A stretch of 64,000 nt of DNA from Strigops habroptila (lineage: Eukaryota; Chordata; Aves; Psittaciformes; Psittacidae), in assembly GCF_004027225.2 (NCBI RefSeq), contig NC_044279.2, positions 51,298,744 through 51,362,743 of the forward strand, written 5' to 3'. The translations under genes and the position numbers were made by a program. Positions 9,954-20,600 of this stretch are shown piece by piece; within the stretch, counting starts at the first letter, position 1; each line of letters begins with the position of its first letter. The notes below the pieces were generated by a model, which did no database searches, was not told where the DNA came from, and was given only the letters and a program-made list of their open reading frames with translations.

Positions 9954-11086
9954 CTGTGAGTTCCTTCAGGTGGTTATAAATTCTGTATCCAGAGAGGAAG
10001 GAAATGCATTTGGTAAAATTATCCCACCACTTGGACACACTCTTTATTGGAAGAGCAACAGAAATTCTTAAGCCATCCTGCCCATATTCATTGCCAGCTC
10101 AGAAAGGGTAACACACAAACACAGCTCCCTGCACTACTGGAGTAGTGGAGACTGAAATACTGCTTGACTGTTCATAGTACAGGTGCCTATTCTTGTATAT
10201 GGAATAACTCAGCCCTGCTGGCTCCAGTCTGATCTAATCTGTCCCGTTTCGAGGGCCAGTGAGATTAACAAGGTGTGGTAGACTCACACCTAACTACAAA
10301 GCTACCTCAGCAGAATGATATCCTAATGCCACAGCTACTCTTCACATCAAGCCGGGCTAACGTCTCCTCAAACCCAGTCCTGACTTTGAAGGGCTTCAGA
10401 AATTCCCATCATTAGTCTGAGGACTTGGGAGTTTAGAAAGCTCCCAAGTGAGATATCAAGACACCAAGAAAGATTCCAAGCTCTGTGGGGATTAACTACA
10501 TTGTACAGGTGTTATTTTCTAACAATCCTGATAGAGGATCAGCTGGGGCACCAGTGAAAGCCCACTTTTAGATTTGCTTCATAAGCAGAACTAAAAACCA
10601 AATGAAAATCCCCAAACAAATAAGAAAAGGGGAAATTAAAACATGTTCCAGGCCAAGGCTGCCATGCAAAATGGTGTATTAGCACAACACCGATACTGTG
10701 CCAGAAGCTTGGAGGCAAGGAATGGACATCTTGTTTTGCTAGAGCAATCCTCAAATGTGCTTTATTCCTAAAGGGGTTTCTACTCCACAGGGGTTTTACC
10801 CAGGCACCCTACTCTCCTGCTTCACATCGATACAGGCTGACCGAAGGGGCAGGGGAATAAGAAATGAAGTTGAGATTCTCAGAGAGAACCATGGGGGGAA
10901 GTTTTCCTCAACTTCCAAATACACCCTTGACATGGTAAGAGATGTCTCAGAGGGACATCACTGAGCCCAGCTTCAACAATGGTCTCAACGCCTCATGAAA
11001 CCCTGGTGATGTTACTAAAAAGGGCCATATATCAGTATGGGCATTCTCAGAATGCAGCTGCTCTAATGAGGACGTAAAATACTTAC

Positions 11087-13390
11087 TCAGTTTTTAGACA
11101 CATTCTGGCATAAACTGTTGCTGTGAAGCACGTGCGGTCTATACAAAAAGGATCAGCACCATGCCGAAGAAGGATTTGTACTATATTGAAATCCCCAACC
11201 ATAACAGCAATCATAAGAGCAGTCCTAAAGGGTCCAAGAGATGATAGGAAATACATCAGCTTCTGTGGACATCGCACTGCCATTACTTCAGTCCCTCTTT
11301 GCTCCCCAATTAATTTCCCCTCTCCTACGGGCAGAGCGAAAGCACAGCCAAACACGTGGAAGCGTTGGAGAATTCAGGTTGGTGGGACCTCAGGAGGTCT
11401 CCAGGACAACCCCCTGCCCAAAGCAGATTCAGGGCATGCGCACGTGTGTGTGGCACCAAAGCCAACGCTTTCCTGCAGTCCTCAGTGCGGAAATAGTCGC
11501 CTGAGGTAAGAAAGCAGCCAAGTGTGGGTCTGCTTTCACAAGTCCCACAGAAGGAGCTCCTCCCAGGCAGCTCCTGGTACTTTTTCAAAGATCATTACTA
11601 TTCCTCCCATCAAACCAACTTGGACAATGCTAAGTAGTCCCACGTGCACTTCTGACAAACCCTTTACCTTTCATCCTTAAGTCGAGCATTTACGTCAGCT
11701 CCTTTTTGAAGCAGGAACTCGACCATCTCTTTACAGTGTATATGGACTGCCTCAGCAAGTGGAGTTTGTCCCTGCTGAAAGTAGACACCATCTCCCTTAG
11801 AGTAACACAGAAAATGCAAACAAGTTTGGGGAACAGGAGCCTTACCCAAAGTCCAAGATTACCGCATTCCGAGCATCAATATGGGCATTGTGCTCCAGTA
11901 ACAGCTCCACTAGACATTTGCTCTTTACTAAGGTAGCCAGGTGAAGGGCAGTGTTGCCGACAAAATCTCTGAGCTCAGTTTGGGCACCGAGCTCCAGCAG
12001 AGTAGCTACACAGTCTTCGTGCCTGTGCTCTACTGCCTGGAAAGAAGACACAAAGGAGGAATGACTACCAACATCTACGTTTCTCTCCGTCAGAACTCTG
12101 GCACCTTCCCAATGCTGGAAAGTACAAGCATCTTCAAAGATCAGGCAACATATGCCCCTTCCCTGCTGACTACAACATACCTGTTTCTATGTAGGCCTAC
12201 ATAAAGAATTGTGCAAGGTGTGCATCGCTCAGTGCATAAATGCATAGCACAACATACAATAGCAGAACATATTCCACATACCCGCATCAGCGGAGTTTTC
12301 TTGTTTTTGTCAAAAGGGTTTAGGAGGCACTGATTTCCTGCCAGAAATCGAACGACATCTGCATGCCCATTCTCACAAGCAAGATGCAGAGGTGTCCTAG
12401 AAATTAAACATGTTCCGTTAACACAGACAGACAGTTGAAGGTGGTGTGTCAGGTGGTGGTACCCACCACACAGGCCAACAAGCCTCAGCTGGCAAAAAAA
12501 AAAAAAAAAAAAAAAAAAAGCCAAAAGCAAGTTTTCTCGTTGCAGAGCAGGTGGCAGTGGTTCCACACCCAAAGCCTGGGGCTGGCTACGAAAAATCCCC
12601 AACATGTCTGTTGCATCAGGAGGTGTTTCCTCAGCTGTGTCAATGAACCTGCAGAGACTCCTGTGCCCAGGCACCGGTTCTTGCCTCCAGCAGGACTGCC
12701 CGGCCACTCAGCGCAGCAAAGGAGACTGCATCTTTGCAGCCTGGAGTCTGTGGTGTCTACGTAAGGCTGTGGAGTCTGCAGAGTCTGTGTAAGCCCCTGG
12801 GCTTTCCCCCTATCAGGCCCTTGCTAGAAGTGTCCCAGAGACAGAGGGGGTGAGGTTTCGAATAGCAACGGGAAGGCTGTGCTGTGTCTTTCTGCAAATC
12901 TATGTCCTGCCCAAGCAAGCCGCTCAGCCTGGCAACAGAGGAAGAGCTGTCTCTGCTTGGATGAAGGCCTGCTGAGCTCCACAGAAAACTGACTAGTGGG
13001 ACAGATGACCCTCGAGGTCCCTTCCAATCTGGTACTCTATGAATCCATGACCAGGCTGGCAGGCCAGGGCAGGGTGAAGCATCCGCCGCCTCCTGTCCCG
13101 GGTTGGGCAGGCCTGGGTAAGGCCACGGGCTGTGGAGTCGGCCGCGCTCCTCAGGCGCTTGAGACCTAGCATGGTGGGCTTTGCTGGCTCTTCCAGCCAG
13201 GGAGGGCGGAGGTTTTGCTGCGGGCACTGCCCGCCCGGTACCGGTTTTGCGCGTCCCGCTTGTTAATGTTGAATCGCTTCTGCGACGCGAGCTCCTGCAG
13301 CCGGGCCAGCTCCCCGCTGGCGGCCGCGCTGTGCAGCCTGCCGCTGGCCTGCGGCCGCAGCCTCGTGAAGAGTTTGGCGACCCTCTGCAT
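11087..13390 (-). CDS. Ankyrin-repeat protein, ANKRD7/POTE/ANKRD26-like (5' part, exons 1-5)
   Basis: Five exons join without phase conflict: 13242-13390 (start ATG at 13390), 12282-12396, 11863-12036, 11668-11774 (CAGCAG acceptor) and 11087-11224. They give about 227 residues: a short basic N-terminus (MQRVAKLFTRLRPQ), then about six 33-residue ankyrin repeats with the signatures TPLHLACENGHADVV, TALHLATLVKSKCLVELLL, TPLAEAVHIHCKEMVEFLL and TALMIAVMVGDFNIVQILL. The order and the NINKRDAQNRTPLHLACENGH join resemble the ANKRD26/POTE family, whose ankyrin block binds partners and is followed by long coiled-coil or repeated exons. Exon 5 exits in phase 2 into GTAAGT. Exons 1 and 2 are separated by 845 bp with a 26-A run and a CR1 scrap. 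The gene continues leftwards into the exon-pair arrays, but the join is unresolved. Specific family member is uncertain. Confidence 0.8.
12494..12519 (+). repeat. 26-base A run in ankyrin-gene intron 1
   Basis: Uninterrupted A on the plus strand (T on the transcribed minus strand) 98 bp upstream of exon 2. On the minus strand it is a poly-T stretch and may add to the pyrimidine content of the intron. Nothing else is seen in 12,397-12,985. Confidence 0.9.
12985..13050 (+). mobile_element. CR1 3'-end scrap
   Basis: The stretch GATGACCCTCGAGGTCCCTT, followed by CCAATCTGGTACTCTATGAAT, matches the usual CR1 3' end (GGTCCCTTCCAACC...ATTCTATGA). The body upstream, from about 12,830, is too diverged to place. 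It lies in ankyrin-gene intron 1. Confidence 0.6.
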
Positions 13391-13710
13391 GCTGCGGCGG
13401 GGACGAGGGGAGGGCACAGCCCGTCCCGGGGGAGCGGCCGCAGGAGGCGCCCCGCGGGCGCTGCCGAGCCCCGGGCGGGGAGTGGGCGATAAGGGCGGAG
13501 TGCCGAGCCAACGAGCGGCGGCCGCGTTTCGCAGCCCCCGACGCTGCCAGCCAGAAGCGTGCTGCCAGCCGGTAGCACTGAGCTCCGCGGCCAGCTCGCA
13601 GCCTTAAGGGAGAGAGCGCGCTCGGCGCGCCACAAGGGGGCTTATGACGCCGGGGCGAGCTGTGCCTCCGCCGGGAGCGCGCCCCACCCCGTGAGGCTCC
13701 CGGGCCGGGC
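13391..13710. promoter_or_regulatory. CpG-rich bidirectional promoter between the ankyrin gene and CYREN
   Basis: Only 320 bp separate the ankyrin ATG (13390, minus) from the CYREN ATG (13711, plus). The interval is GC- and CpG-rich, without a clear TATA box, and contains GGGCGG-type Sp1-like sequence (about 13,493) and a TGACGCC half-site near 13,645. CpG-rich sequence extends from about 13,090 to 14,330, through both first exons. Divergent transcription from one island is inferred from gene positions. Confidence 0.7.
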
Positions 13711-14555
13711 ATGGCGAAGGCCGCGCCGCGGCGGCGGCTCCTGCCAGCGTGGATGGGGACAGCGGATGGCGACGGGCCGGCCGTGGCCCCGGCCCCTGCG
13801 GCCGGGCGGCGGCAGGCGGCGGCAAGGCCCAGGTAGCGCCGATGGGGCTGGGGGCGCGGGCGGCCGTGCCCGTGCCGGTCCCGTGCTGAGTGTTTCCCTC
13901 CCCATGCAGCGCGGCGGTGGTGCGCTGCATGAACGAGGCGGAGCTGGTGGACACGGCTCTCGCGGTCCTGGCAGAGGTGAGCCCGGACCCCCAGCGTGGA
14001 GCCGCCGCACTGGCCGTAACGGGGCGCGGGCAGGAAGCGCTGTCCCCCGCGGCTGCCGGGCGGCCCCTCTCCGGGAGGCGGAGCTGGGAACGCTGCCGAG
14101 CGCCGCCCGGGTTTCCCGTCCCCCCTCTGCGCTTGCCGGAGGCTACCAGGGCCGGAGCGGCCGCCCTTGTACCCCGGCAGCCCCGCCGGGCGGTGCGAGA
14201 CAAACCCAGCGTCCCCCGCGGACCGGCGAGGGGTGTCCCGCGGGGTGCTGGGCTGCCCTCACCCCCAGCCCTCGGGGCGAAGCCGCGCACAGCCGGGTCT
14301 GTTTGTTTTCCCTTTGGTCAGAAGCTACAGCGCGAGGAAGGAGGGGAGAAGGCCTGGTCCCGGAGGGAAGAGGAGCAGGAGCTCCCGCTAACGCCAGGCG
14401 AGGCTCCTGGAAGCACAGCTAGCACGGGGGTAGGCAGCGACCGCGGCGCGGCGCTCCCAGCCACTCCTGGCGCTGGTGCTGATGCAGAGAGGACAGGCTG
14501 GGAGGACTCTCAGGATGATGTTCTGAAATACGTCAGGGAGATCTTTTTCAGCTAA
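13711..14555 (+). CDS. CYREN: CYREN (cell cycle regulator of NHEJ), three coding exons
   Basis: Exons 13711-13832, 13910-13976 and 14322-14555 join in phase (2, then 0) to 140 residues, a little shorter than the human protein (about 157). The N-terminal basic motif RRRLLPAWM fits the Ku-binding motif (human RVLPSWL). The second exon codes VVRCMNEAELVDTALAVLAE, near-identical to the human CMNEAEIVDVALGIL core. The C-terminus DDVLKYVREIFFS matches the human XLF-like end almost exactly. The family binds Ku70/80 at DNA ends and tunes non-homologous end joining in the nucleus. The middle is a variable acidic, Ala/Gly/Thr-rich linker. The start was chosen because it gives the motif at residues 7-14 and fits exon phase. 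Introns are 77 and 345 bp. Confidence 0.93.
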
Positions 14556-15197
14556 CGCTGTGCCCTCTATGGCTGCCCCGGAGCAAAGGGGACAGTGAGG
14601 AGGGTGTCCCACAGCCCTGAGGATGGTGGGAGCAGGGCGTGGAGTGGGCTGTGTGTCTGCTGTGTTGGTAGCCTGTGGAGCTGCCTGTGAAGACCGGGGG
14701 GGGAAGGAAAGGGGCACACACTTCTCCCACTCTCTGCTGGGTTCAGTGGGATGTGGCTTCAGATGAGGTTATGTTTATTTCTGTTTGGTATCTCAGAGCA
14801 CGGACAGATTAAAGAAGACATTTGGCTTTCTGTGAGTGTGCCTTTGGTGGGTCAGGGTTGAGACTGGAGGGGAGGAGGGAGTTGCTGGACCTCAAAGGCC
14901 TTTGCTGGCTCTGCAGAGCCAGACAGTCATGGTTCAGCCTTGGGGCCCCCTTGTCCTTCCAGTCCCTCTGGGACAGCTGCAGTGGGGCTGGGCAGGCTGT
15001 CCCCATCGACCCGATGCTGAATTTGCCTCCAGGCTTGGGCGAGCCTCCTGTAGCAGAGGAACACACGGGTGGGAGCAGACCGGCAGCGGCAGGGACTATC
15101 CTGAGGGGCCTGACCCCATGGCAGTGTGGTTGGGGGTCTAGGAAGGGATGAGGGTGGCTCAGCATCCTCTTCCTGGCCTGAAGGGGGGATGAATAAA
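14556..15197 (+). terminator. CYREN 3' UTR and candidate polyA signals
   Basis: Two plus-strand signals follow the stop codon: ATTAAA at 14808-14813 and AATAAA at 15192-15197. Both could be used, giving 3' UTRs of about 270 or 660 nt. No other gene is seen in this stretch. Confidence 0.5.
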
Positions 15198-15227
15198 CCC
15201 CATGAGGCTGGCGCAGGTGTGAGAGCC

Positions 15228-15233
15228 TTTATT
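15228..15233 (-). terminator. Candidate TMEM140 polyA signal (AATAAA on minus)
   Basis: TTTATT on the plus strand is AATAAA for the minus-strand TMEM140 transcript, 1.1 kb beyond its stop at 16355. It lies 31 bp from the CYREN AATAAA, so the two convergent transcripts probably overlap by tens of bases. The 15.2-16.35 kb interval is then TMEM140 3' UTR; I see no gene in it. Confidence 0.5.
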
Positions 15234-16354
15234 GAAATGAATCGGTCCAAGCAGCATCACCAACCACATCCCCCACACCAAGACCACGGCAGGAGAGAAA
15301 ACAGACCCTCACGTCCCTGAAAGGGTTGGGAGAAAAGCAGGTGCTTCTTTGTGCGAGGTTACAGACATGGCATAGAGCAGTGCTGTGCAGCACCATGGCA
15401 GAGAGACCCCATGCAGGGCTATGATGGCCCACCTGGGGCACTGCACCCTGGCCTTTGCCAGCCCTGGTCCTGCTCCCCGGGCACACCGCTGTGTGGGGTT
15501 GTGCTGGTCTGAGCTTTGTGGTGACGTGCCCTCGCTCAGAACCAGTTTTTCTGGAGTCTCAAAGGCTGCTGGAGTGCTGGGCTCAGCCCTGTAGTATCAG
15601 TGGGGACAAAGCTGGGGCTCTGCACCAAAATCCTCTGCTTCCTCATGGAAACTCTCCTCGTTTGGGCTGTGTTCAGCAAGTTGTTAAGCTGCCCCTCCGG
15701 GTGCGCTGCTGCTAATGGGGTTGGATGTGAGCCACTTCACCCTAATGAACTAGAGTCACTCCAGATGCTACTCCAGGAGGCGAAGCACAGGTGCTCCTGC
15801 TGAAGAGAGTGTTTCCTATGCATCTCTGGGGCTGACACTGCTGTGATGTCAGTGTGGAACCCACAGCTCCTGAGGTCACAATTCCTCACGGGCATCCCTG
15901 GTCAGTGCAGGAGGTGGAGAAGGAGCAGTGTCTTTGGGCAACTCCAAGAAAGGAAGCCTGTTTGCTTCTCTGCCTGCCTGTACTTAGGTAAGATAGAACC
16001 AGAGGGCTGTGTCCACTATGTGCTGGTTCTGGTCTGTCCCCTTCACTGTCCTGTGGCTCAAGCCCAGAAATACTGTCACCTCAGTCCTGTGCCCCAGGTC
16101 AAGCTGTGTGTGTTACACGCTGCTGTTCCTGGGAGGCTTCTGCGCTGCGTGGTGGGTGTTGGTGTGTGCTGCAGGCTCGCTGCAGGACTGCTGCACAGGG
16201 CCGTGTGTGAGAGCACGGCTGAACATGGGCCTATGGACTAGGGATTGAATTCCTGCCAGTGGCTAAAGCTATAGCGGGAGTTGTGTTTTAAATCAGGTTA
16301 TCAATAGCTCTTGCATGTTCTTCACTGTCAAATCTCAGTAGGCAGGGCCTTCTG

Positions 16355-16942
16355 TCAAATGCCTTTGACACGGGTGTGTGTGTGCTTGGCCCATCTGAGG
16401 TACGTGGTGGCAGTGAGAATGTGGAGCAGTAGCAGAGCCTGAGTCCCAAGCAGTGCCAGGAAGCCCCCAGTGAAGTCACAGGGATGAATCCACTGCGAGG
16501 TTTGGAAAAGAAACATACCCACGCCTCCAGACAGGATTGTTGTCTTGGTGATGAGTATGATGAGGATCATCTTCCAGCCTTCTTTTTCCTCTGGGCACTT
16601 TGCATGTGCGAAAAAAATGGGGTAGAAGATGCTAAGGACCAGGCAGGTATCCACACAAACCCTGGCTAGCGCCATTCCTGGTAGGCTGATGACCATCACC
16701 TGCAGATGCTTGTAGTCCAGGCACTGCAGCTCCCAGGCTGTCTCATTCCACAGGCAGAAGTTGTAAAAGCCAATGCGTTTGTCAGGGAGGTTGACCAGGT
16801 TCCCGGCTTCCCACAGCAGTGCATAGAGCATCAAGGCCAAGGTCCCGGCAGCTTTGAGGAGGCTCAGCGCACAGAGCAAGTGCCCGGTGCACCTCTGTTG
16901 CAGCAGACCCATCCTGGTGCCCGCATGCTCTCTTGGTACCAT
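16355..16942 (-). CDS. TMEM140: TMEM140, four-pass transmembrane protein
   Basis: A single coding exon of 195 residues. The segment LMLYALLWEAGNLVNLPDKR, followed by IGFYNFCLWNETA, is nearly the same as human TMEM140 (185 residues). Hydrophobic segments lie near residues 25-42, 80-110, 123-145 and 158-178, which fits four membrane passes with a short loop after the first. The start at 16942 was chosen for its strong context (CCACCATGG); an in-frame extension upstream ends at a splice acceptor (TTTGCTGCAG/GCG at 16965), so only 23 nt of 5' UTR lie on this exon and a non-coding first exon must lie further right. The function is poorly known; in mammals it is interferon-responsive. It converges on CYREN as in human 7q33. 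Confidence 0.92.
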   Translation of the reverse strand: MVPREHAGTRMGLLQQRCTGHLLCALSLLKAAGTLALMLYALLWEAGNLVNLPDKRIGFYNFCLWNETAWELQCLDYKHLQVMVISLPGMALARVCVDTCLVLSIFYPIFFAHAKCPEEKEGWKMILIILITKTTILSGGVGMFLFQTSQWIHPCDFTGGFLALLGTQALLLLHILTATTYLRWAKHTHTRVKGI

Positions 16943-17014
16943 GGTGGAGCTTGCTGTGGGGACGCCTGCAGCAAAACATGAAGGGGGGGACACCTCTTGG
17001 TTGTTGCATTTCAT

Positions 17015-19084
17015 GGCACCCTTCCCAAGATGTGCTCTGAGCCTGTGTCACTGAGGTCTTGGGACTCCCCTTGCAAGTGGAGCAGGAGTGTCTCGGTCCT
17101 GCCTCTGGCTGTGCTGCACAGGTGTTACTGGGTCGAGGGGGTGCAATTTTGGTCACAGCAAAGGTGGCTTAACAACATCCTGTGCATGGACCAGCACTGG
17201 GAGGACGGTATGGTTCCATTAGCCCTACACATGCCCTTTGCAGCATGGTCTCACGTTGGACAAGATAGGCAAGTGATGGGAGGGGAGCAAAACAGTGCTG
17301 TCTGCCAAGGAGGGGGTTAAGAGCTCTTCTGAGAAAATACTTTTTCAGTTCTGGTGAGACAAGAACATCCCTTGTGATCTTTAGACTACTGAGTAAAATG
17401 CAGGCATGGCAGCATCTGAAGCACAGGGCTCTCCTGGCCTCCCCCCACCCCACAGCTCTGGGACTATTGATGTCATTGATGCCACTCGTTTCCAACATCC
17501 ACGTGCTGCTGAGGCCCTTGCATGCTCATACATTTCTAGGCACAGCAGGACTGATCACCCGCAACCGTGCTCCCCACTGAGGCTGGCAGACATGGTGCTC
17601 CTCTGTCCTGGTTGCCCGAGGACCAATGCCCCACGCAGACAGGCAGTTGCACACCACAAAGAGGCACCCCAGACTCACCTGCAGCCGCTCAGCCTCCTCT
17701 GAGGCCCAAGGAGATGGGTGCTATGGAGACAGAGCTGCGATTGCCATCCTCCTCGCTCCTCTCTAAGGCTGCCTGGCAAACTCACCTCCTGGCTTCTCTT
17801 CCAGAAATGTGAACTGTCCTCAGCGCTCTCTTGGAGGCTTCTGCTTCCTGCTGAAAAACAGGCAAGTGGCAGCAGGAAGGGGTATCGCTGGCTGCAGAGC
17901 CATGCAGCATCGAAGCACTGGCCACCCAGCTTGGCACAGAGGTACAAACACAGTGCGAGGAGCTCAGAGACCTTGGCTTCAAGCTCAGCCTTCAGCTTGA
18001 GGTTTTTCAAATAACCCTTTTCCTGCTTTTTCCAAGCATTATCTCCTCTCAATCATTTACCACCTTCCCTCAAGGAGCTCATAACATCGAACCTGCTTTC
18101 TCCTCTCCACCGCTCAGGGGTACATCATTGTGACATTCTGGGCATACCAGGCCATCACTTGTGGATTTGGTACCACCTCTGAGTTTTTAGAGTGGCAGGA
18201 GAGACCCCACTCAATCTGTATCCAGTGCCTGGTTGCAGTGCTGGTGACTAGAGACCCTTCAGCATCCCCCTCTCACTCCCTGTCTCCCTAGGTACATGGG
18301 AGTGGGGCACCTATATTTAATGTGCACAGGGATAAAACTTCACTGTCCCAGACTGCCTGTCCTCCACACAGTCATAGCCAGGAGGAGCATGGACAGCATG
18401 GAAAGACGTCACCATCACAGACCTGTCCCCTTCCCCTGATCCATACCTCACTTCTTATAGCTTCTTAACAGCAGGCTTCTGGAGAGACTGGAAGGTCACA
18501 TGGAGGATGCCCATTGTTCTGAATCTACAATGAAGACACTAACAACCAGGAAAATATCTGTGCTCAGCCCCAGACCGTGCTGCAGAATGAGACTTCACAC
18601 ACATGTAATTTCACCAGGGTTTGTCCTGCCTCTGGTTTTGTCTCCTGGTTTGTCTGTCTCTACACATGCTCTGCTGCTTTTCCTATCCCGCAAGGGCTCA
18701 TGCCCACCCACCCTTCTCCCTGCCATCCTCCCTCAGAGGGAGAGCAAGCTGTGCTTGGAGGGGGTTCTTGGTTACAGACCAGCTCAACAGGAATTTCTGT
18801 CAGAGCTCAGAGCTGGGACAGGTACATCCCAGGTGGCTCCCAGCTCTGCCCACCCACCAACCCTTGCTGTCATTTCTTTAGACCGGTTTCCTAAGGAAGG
18901 TAGGCTTATAAAAACACGGGCTTTTTGCTCAATCATCTCGTTACCTTTTATTTATTCCTCCCTTCATAAAATATAAAAGTAATTAAAAATTGTTCTAGTT
19001 GCATTTGTTTACAAGAGAAGGGACAGAGAATCAAATTCTTAGCAGGTGCGTGGAAATACATGGCAGGGGTGGAGAAGAACCACC
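17015..19084. other. Intergenic stretch, no gene recognised
   Basis: Contains several open frames on both strands but none with a recognisable protein or a consistent set of splice sites. A non-coding first exon of TMEM140 should lie here or further right. An A/T-rich AATAAATAAAAGG (minus) near 18,950 could be a polyA site for the candidate gene at 19.1-20.6 kb. Confidence 0.4.
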
Positions 19085-20600
19085 TCAGCGACCCTGTGCT
19101 GCTGTATGATCTATGCGTGTATGAGAGCCCTGGGGAAATCTCATGGTGTCTCTGCCCTCTCCTCTGCTTTGAGGCTCACGTCTGGTAGGACCGATTTTCT
19201 TTTCCCGGCGGTGCCCCTCCGTTCCCTCTGCCGAACTGCAGGCGGATTTGCCCCTCAGCCTCCTGCTGCCTCCGCACCTCAGCCCAGCCGATAAATCCCT
19301 GTCCCCAGGTGTGACTGTGCCAGGGACAGAATCACGCCTGGTGCGGGTGCCCTGTGCCATCTTGGGCAGAGAGCGCACGGCTGGGCTGGCGGCGAAGTAT
19401 GGCTTGGCAATGAAAGCTGAGAGCTGGCGCCGCGCCACCAGCTCAGCCACAGACACGGCATCCGGCATCCGTGCGCTCTGCGCCTTGGCCCCGAGGCCGG
19501 TTTGGAGGCAGCCTGGCTGAGAAGCAGGGGATAAACAGGAAAGAGCTGTCACCCGGTGTCCAGCTGCGGCTTTTCCCAGACTTCTGCAGACCCTCCGCCT
19601 GTAAGGAGGCGCCTGTGCCTTTGGATGTGAGAGTCTGTGGCTCTACCTCAAAGGTGCAAGAAAGAGGAATCCAATGCACAGCGCAGCAAGAACCAGCGTG
19701 GCTTCAGCTTCTCGTTTCTGGGCAGGCATCGTTGGAGGCATGGGGCTTTCCCCATGGGAGAGCTCTGTGTCTCAGTCTCCCAGGCAAATTGAGGCTCCAT
19801 GTGCATGGTTTAGAAGTTCCCTGGGGTGTCTGTGTGCGAGACAGGGCTCATAGGGACCCTCTGTGCTGCTGGGACTGCACAGCCCTTCCCTTTGCTGGCC
19901 TGTAGGCAGGTGAGCACTTTCCCAGGCTGGGGCTGTGCCTTCCCCTCAGCACACTGCTGGCCGAGTGCCTGGGCAAAGGCAGCGGGACAGGGAGGCCAAG
20001 GCACACAGCTCCGGCACAGGATCTGGCCTCTGTGCAGGGACAAACATCCCCGTGGAGCTGCTGGACCGTACTGCAGTGAACAGCCTGAATGCAAAGGGGT
20101 GAGGGAATGGGCATTTTCTCTTGCACTGAGAAGCCAGAAGGCTGGCTTTCCTGCATCCTCCAACCCTGGCTGCTGGAGGAGTAACGCTGTGCAAGAGCAG
20201 TGGGAAGGGAAGGCAGCTTTGGACTTGGCACCTTTCCTTCAAGCCACCCACTCCGCCCCAGGATCCATTTTTCTCCCTCAGGCAGCGCCAGCTGTGGGGA
20301 GGGAGCAGGGAAAACCACCTGTGAAAAAAGGCTGCTGACAAGCTAAGGATTGCTGGCAAACAGAAACCAGCCAGCGGCACACAGACCAGGCTGCAGAGGA
20401 ACTGCCCCAAAAATGTCCCGCAGCTGGGGAAGGGCCTGTTCTCTCCCAGACATTGACACCTGCAGCACCACTTCTCCTGGCAGCTCCCCCCCAATGCCAG
20501 CAGTATTAAAAAAGTGGGGGACCCAGTGGAGGATACTTACGGGCTGCCCATCTGTCTGGGTGTGGAGCCAAAACACACTGGAGAGGGACGAGGTGCCACT
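19085..20600 (-). CDS. Possible unidentified minus-strand gene (partial model)
   Basis: Three pieces look exonic. 20541-20600 (60 nt, acceptor CACCAG, donor CCC/GTAAGT) codes SGTSSLSSVFWLHTQTDGQP. A second exon starts at 20318 after TTTTTTCACAG and reads on in the same phase (VVFPAPSPQLALPEGEKWIL...); its donor was not found. A terminal exon starts at 19516 after a good acceptor (CCCCTGCTTCTCAG) and stays open to a stop at 19085, coding ARMPDAVSVAELVARRQLSA and FIAKPYFAASPAVRSLPKMA in order. A polyA-like AATAAATAAAAGG follows near 18,950. I do not recognise the protein. The pieces may belong to one gene or the signals may be chance in GC-rich DNA. Confidence 0.3.

Noticed and set aside
10261-10450. 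Possible exon linking ankyrin exon 5 to the repeat exons (acceptor near 10,423, donors near 10,285-10,305)
   Set aside because: In the required phase it runs into a stop before either donor.
13559-14422. Long frames on both strands across the CpG island
   Set aside because: High GC removes stop codons; only the three CYREN exons and ankyrin exon 1 have matching homology and splice sites.
17675-18052. Minus-strand frame with a helical segment (LKNLKLKAELEAKVSELLA)
   Set aside because: No ATG, no clear acceptor or donor, no recognised family; too weak to list as a gene.
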